Source: Pontibacter cellulosilyticus
GTDB lineage: Bacteria > Bacteroidota > Bacteroidia > Cytophagales > Hymenobacteraceae
Length of the DNA: 64,000 bases
NCBI RefSeq assembly: GCF_014306105.1
Contig: NZ_JACRVF010000003.1
Location: 496,001-560,000 of the forward strand
Direction of reading: 5' to 3'
In this document: positions 63,201 to 64,000 of the stretch, piece after piece
How the letters are laid out: each line of letters opens with the position of its first letter
How positions within the stretch are numbered: position 1 is the first letter of the stretch
Program-made: the position numbers and the translations under genes
The notes under the pieces: model-generated
Database searches by the model: none
The model's input: the letters and a program-made list of their open reading frames with translations, nothing else
What the model was told of the DNA's origin: nothing

Positions 63201-64000
63201 GAACACGCCATTGAGCAGTATACTTACCGAAGACTTTAGAGCACAGGCTAACTTGGAGCCATTCAAGAGCTTTAATGTGCAGTTGGATGTGCGCCGCAAC
63301 AAGTCTACCATTGAAGAAATCTTCTACCGTAAGGAATTTGATGATTTTGGAGAGGTGGGTGTTGTAGACCAGCGTCAGAATCCATTCAATACAGGTGCTT
63401 TCTCTACTTCATTTATGGCCTTGGGCACTCTATTTGAGTCTACCAGTGCGGGAACATCAGAGGCATTTGAGCAATTTGTGCGTAACCGCCATAACGTACG
63501 CGACAAACTACTAGCAGCTAACCCGGCTGCCACTACAGATTCGGCTTATACTTTAAATTCGCAGGAGGTACTTATAAAGTCGTTCCTGTACGCGTACCAG
63601 GACCGTGATATAAGCGGCTTTGCCCCAGATGCCAACGACAACCCATTTAAGCGATTACCAATTCCGAACTGGCGTTTGGATTATAATGGCCTGTCGCAGT
63701 TGCCGTTCTTCCAGCAGTGGTTTAGCCAGGTAAATATTACACATGCTTATAACTCTAGCTTTAACATCACCAGCTTTACCACATCGCTGCTGTACGACCA
63801 GGAACCGGCTGGTTTTTCAACTGCCACCAACAACTTTGGCCAGTTGGTACCTTACTACATTGTAAACCAGCTAACGGTATCAGAAAGGCTGGCACCGCTG
63901 TTGGGTGTCAACTTTAGAACCAAGACAAACCTAACCGGCCGACTAGAGTATAAAATTGAGCGTAACCTGTCGCTTAATTTGACCAATGCACAGGTAACCG
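57217..64000 (+). CDS. sprA: SprA/T9SS translocon (gliding motility/type IX secretion), 3' end outside the window
   Basis: An open frame of at least 2261 codons runs to the last base without a stop in the stretches I checked. The start is assigned to TTG 57217, which opens a good signal peptide (IWKSKKNNLLLVTVATISM-type), with an ATG at 57274 as alternative. The N-terminal region reads SprA-like (GNYVDIQPNGNVSLKFGARFNRNQNPTIPLRQQ, FNWDNNANFDFENNMKLDYTGYEEEII, DEYDKDRHFFLSQFFRNRY) and continues with long beta-rich segments. SprA forms the very large outer-membrane pore of the type IX secretion system, so T9SS export is expected in this organism. Full-length homologues have about 2,400 residues, so roughly the last 5-10% is missing. 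No second domain was assigned. Confidence 0.9.
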   Translation, partial: MIWKSKKNNLLLVTVATISMLAWWSQAEELRSKSRFKYTILQNLLSFQDTVKKDTAYLPSRRPTFVPSDRRGNPFSTRSNSSPLLLGQPSNLQLNVELDDSLQQYNITETIGDINYRPPSSMTLQQFSEWQQREAIRNYWRSKSAGLDGESVVSSNRLIPKIYISPAFDRIFGGNYVDIQPNGNVSLKFGARFNRNQNPTIPLRQQRTGDFDFDQNISLNLVGKVGEKMRINFNWDNNANFDFENNMKLDYTGYEEEIIRKVEAGNVSLPLNNSLITGAQNLFGIKTQLQFGRLGVTTIASNVRGRNDEVIIQNGAQNKPFLIRVDEYDKDRHFFLSQFFRNRYDQALAKLPLVNSGIVIRRLELYVTNNNRSTENLRNMVAYMDIGESDPYREQFDTGRPATAPADNQANSLYNILTNPQARDNSGVDQYLRSRGLQKTVDFEHVRARKLDPREYKFNPQLGYISLNTALLPDQVLGVAFEYTYNGKTYQVGELIDNYQNLDDEKVIHMKLLRATNPALEYPTWDLMMKNVYSLDATQVNRTNFQMQIIYKDDETGVDITSLKEPSPIQNIPLVEVLNLDNVNPNNDKPSDGNFDFLPGITIDTESGRIYFPQVEPFGSYLAQKLEGRPELIDRYVFQELYDQTQTDAQQNNVKAKFFLKGRLQATSADEITLPGFRIAEGSVVVYSGGTRLVEGTDYQVFYDLGRIKILNPSYISSASDLRVTYEKAELLNIQPRSLLGARFDYRLNEDVNIGATVLHLSEQPYINRVSIGDEPSNNTIYGFDLNMQRESRFLTKMTDAIPFIQTKVPSLVTFSGEFAQLVPANTKSAVNEDGASYIDDFEGAETPYSLGGFNNSSWRLAATPAPLVPGAGLAYSYNRAKLAWYTIDQIFYRDADGLRPKNITKEELANNYVRGVQRNEVFPGRDLEVANTFEYTFDLAYYPSERGMYNYNPNLTPQGLLAGDPRDNWGGISRDITFDTDFDNANIEYIEFWMMDPFATGPNGRKDAQGNLITSNEGGQLVFNLGNVSEDVLNDNLYAFENGLPVSQDNMLKVQETLWGRITTQQFLTDAFTGVAGGRQLQDIGLDGLNDNEEQAYFQNTFLNLISGTPPQNVLNDPSADNFLHHLDARYDGQNAGILARYKNFNGMENNSPENSRFSNYAFPDKEDLNRDNVISDVEQYYEYKIDLQPGQLNVGQNYIVDAVEGKGVTWYQFRVPIRQPTGSVGNINGFKSIRFMRMYLTQFADPVVLRFVQFQFVANQWRQYLQPITDGNPCLTCTDDAKAFTISTVNIEENGQQIEGTIPYVVPPGIERLRDYASTNDRRQNEQSLQLCVEDLKDSFSKAVYKNISLDMLIYKRLKMFIHAQSQEAGLRDGEMQAFIRIGTDFTQNYYEYVVPLEITPQGSLTPDAIWPRGNQIDIALQEFVDAKALRNSQSGVDRFRPFDVNVGGKTIRIVGNPDFSEVQGIMIGIRNPSDNGQPHSVCMWVDELRVTDFRNQTGWAANGRLNTKLADFANITATGAYTTIGFGGLQQKIAQRARENTALFDVSANIVADKFLPEKLGIRVPVSVQYGTLNSEPQFDPLDKDVPLEQSLTRFKEDEDAKKAYRKEVTTRETRKSVSLLNVRKERTDPEDKVQPYDIENFSFSYSYAERLFSNIETDRDFTKTYNGAVAYTYNTTPRNIVPFAKAESMKSPYLRLIKDLNFTPLPSSFNFRADLDRRYNETFLQRRDPETGLITSRGIAPTFQKYFYFNRIYDLKWDITKSLALDYTATNRAIVDEPDNRINNEIDSLAYKNKIIWDNLKHFGRNTNFNQMVALNYKLPLDKFPLVDWIGADTRYAVTYLWTAGSTALNQDTTFRLGNTVENNTEFTVNGKFDLVKLYNKVKFLKAVNSPAPVAAAPAPGDTIAKKPASEMKFAKALARAFMMTRSINFTYLQNRGTLLPGYLPSTQFFGFDDDFEAPGLPFILGKQYDLDNLYFRAKENGWYTDSSQYLNTPLSSILTEDFRAQANLEPFKSFNVQLDVRRNKSTIEEIFYRKEFDDFGEVGVVDQRQNPFNTGAFSTSFMALGTLFESTSAGTSEAFEQFVRNRHNVRDKLLAANPAATTDSAYTLNSQEVLIKSFLYAYQDRDISGFAPDANDNPFKRLPIPNWRLDYNGLSQLPFFQQWFSQVNITHAYNSSFNITSFTTSLLYDQEPAGFSTATNNFGQLVPYYIVNQLTVSERLAPLLGVNFRTKTNLTGRLEYKIERNLSLNLTNAQVT

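Noticed and set aside
1..64000. TATACTT as a bacterial promoter element
   Set aside because: It resembles a -10 box, but it occurs throughout coding DNA in both orientations and the apparent promoters in this window instead fit TAnnTTTG.
1..64000. CRISPR arrays, tRNA or rRNA genes, insertion sequences, prophage
   Set aside because: No regularly spaced repeats, cloverleaf-like sequence, transposase or integrase frames were found by reading all gaps.

Overview
The window looks like chromosome of a Bacteroidota bacterium, most likely Cytophagales and perhaps a Pontibacter-like Hymenobacteraceae member (the family is inferred, not proven). Reasons: the 3' end holds a very large SprA/type IX secretion gene behind maeB and ruvA; DUF4292, DUF3078 and EnvC-like proteins are present; sigma-A-type promoters have the Bacteroidota form TTTG/TTG-N19..21-TAnnTTTG; Shine-Dalgarno sites are not evident; and several starts are TTG. 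It is almost entirely core and housekeeping gene content. I see no phage, insertion sequence, CRISPR array, tRNA or rRNA.

Layout. 1-5.1 kb: 3' part of a membrane-anchored M1 aminopeptidase, a DUF937-like protein, a secreted protein, tadA and a Mn-type superoxide dismutase. 5.1-8.3 kb: dsbD, an AT-rich gene-free stretch, and a small orphan. 8.4-12.4 kb: CNNM/CorC-type transporter plus hemerythrin protein, gamma-carbonic anhydrase, a radical SAM enzyme bracketed by short repeats, and a RidA protein. 12.5-14.5 kb: candidate small RNA and a LytTR/LytS two-component pair. 14.7-22.7 kb: AbgT transporter, LD-carboxypeptidase, SxxK hydrolase, two unknowns, an endonuclease III-like enzyme, an MBL hydrolase, a DUF2238 membrane protein and a lipoprotein. 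22.8-27 kb: two OmpA/glycine-zipper paralogues, accD and class I aldolase. 27.1-34.7 kb: a pair of exported amidohydrolases (one without metal ligands), a lipoprotein, an M28 glutaminyl-cyclase-like lipoprotein overlapping cysS, and an EEP-family membrane protein. 34.9-39.9 kb: the rimP-nusA-infB operon. 40-49.8 kb: small secreted protein, DUF3078, mscL, enoyl-CoA hydratase, then an envelope cluster of flippase, dut, nucleotidyltransferase, TPR protein, DUF4292 lipoprotein and an EnvC-like activator. 49.8-50.6 kb: gene-free and AT-rich, with a possible small RNA. 50.6-54.1 kb: two tandem TatA-like genes, gatA and an MltD-like transglycosylase. 54.3-64 kb: maeB-ruvA-sprA, with sprA running off the end.

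The main unexplained signals are not protein systems. (1) The 7-mer AAGTATA/TATACTT recurs about 110 times by my hand count, in genes, gaps and terminator arms, roughly ten times the composition-based expectation, yet I find none in infB or maeB. (2) A 27-nt sequence occurs twice, differing at one position, about 10 kb apart. Each copy sits in the loop of a hairpin whose stem sequence differs between copies while pairing is kept, and each is followed by a strong terminator: a candidate structured small RNA family. (3) A minus-strand terminator without a gene, at about 49.95 kb, has a promoter-like sequence about 90 nt upstream. No clearly new protein system was found.
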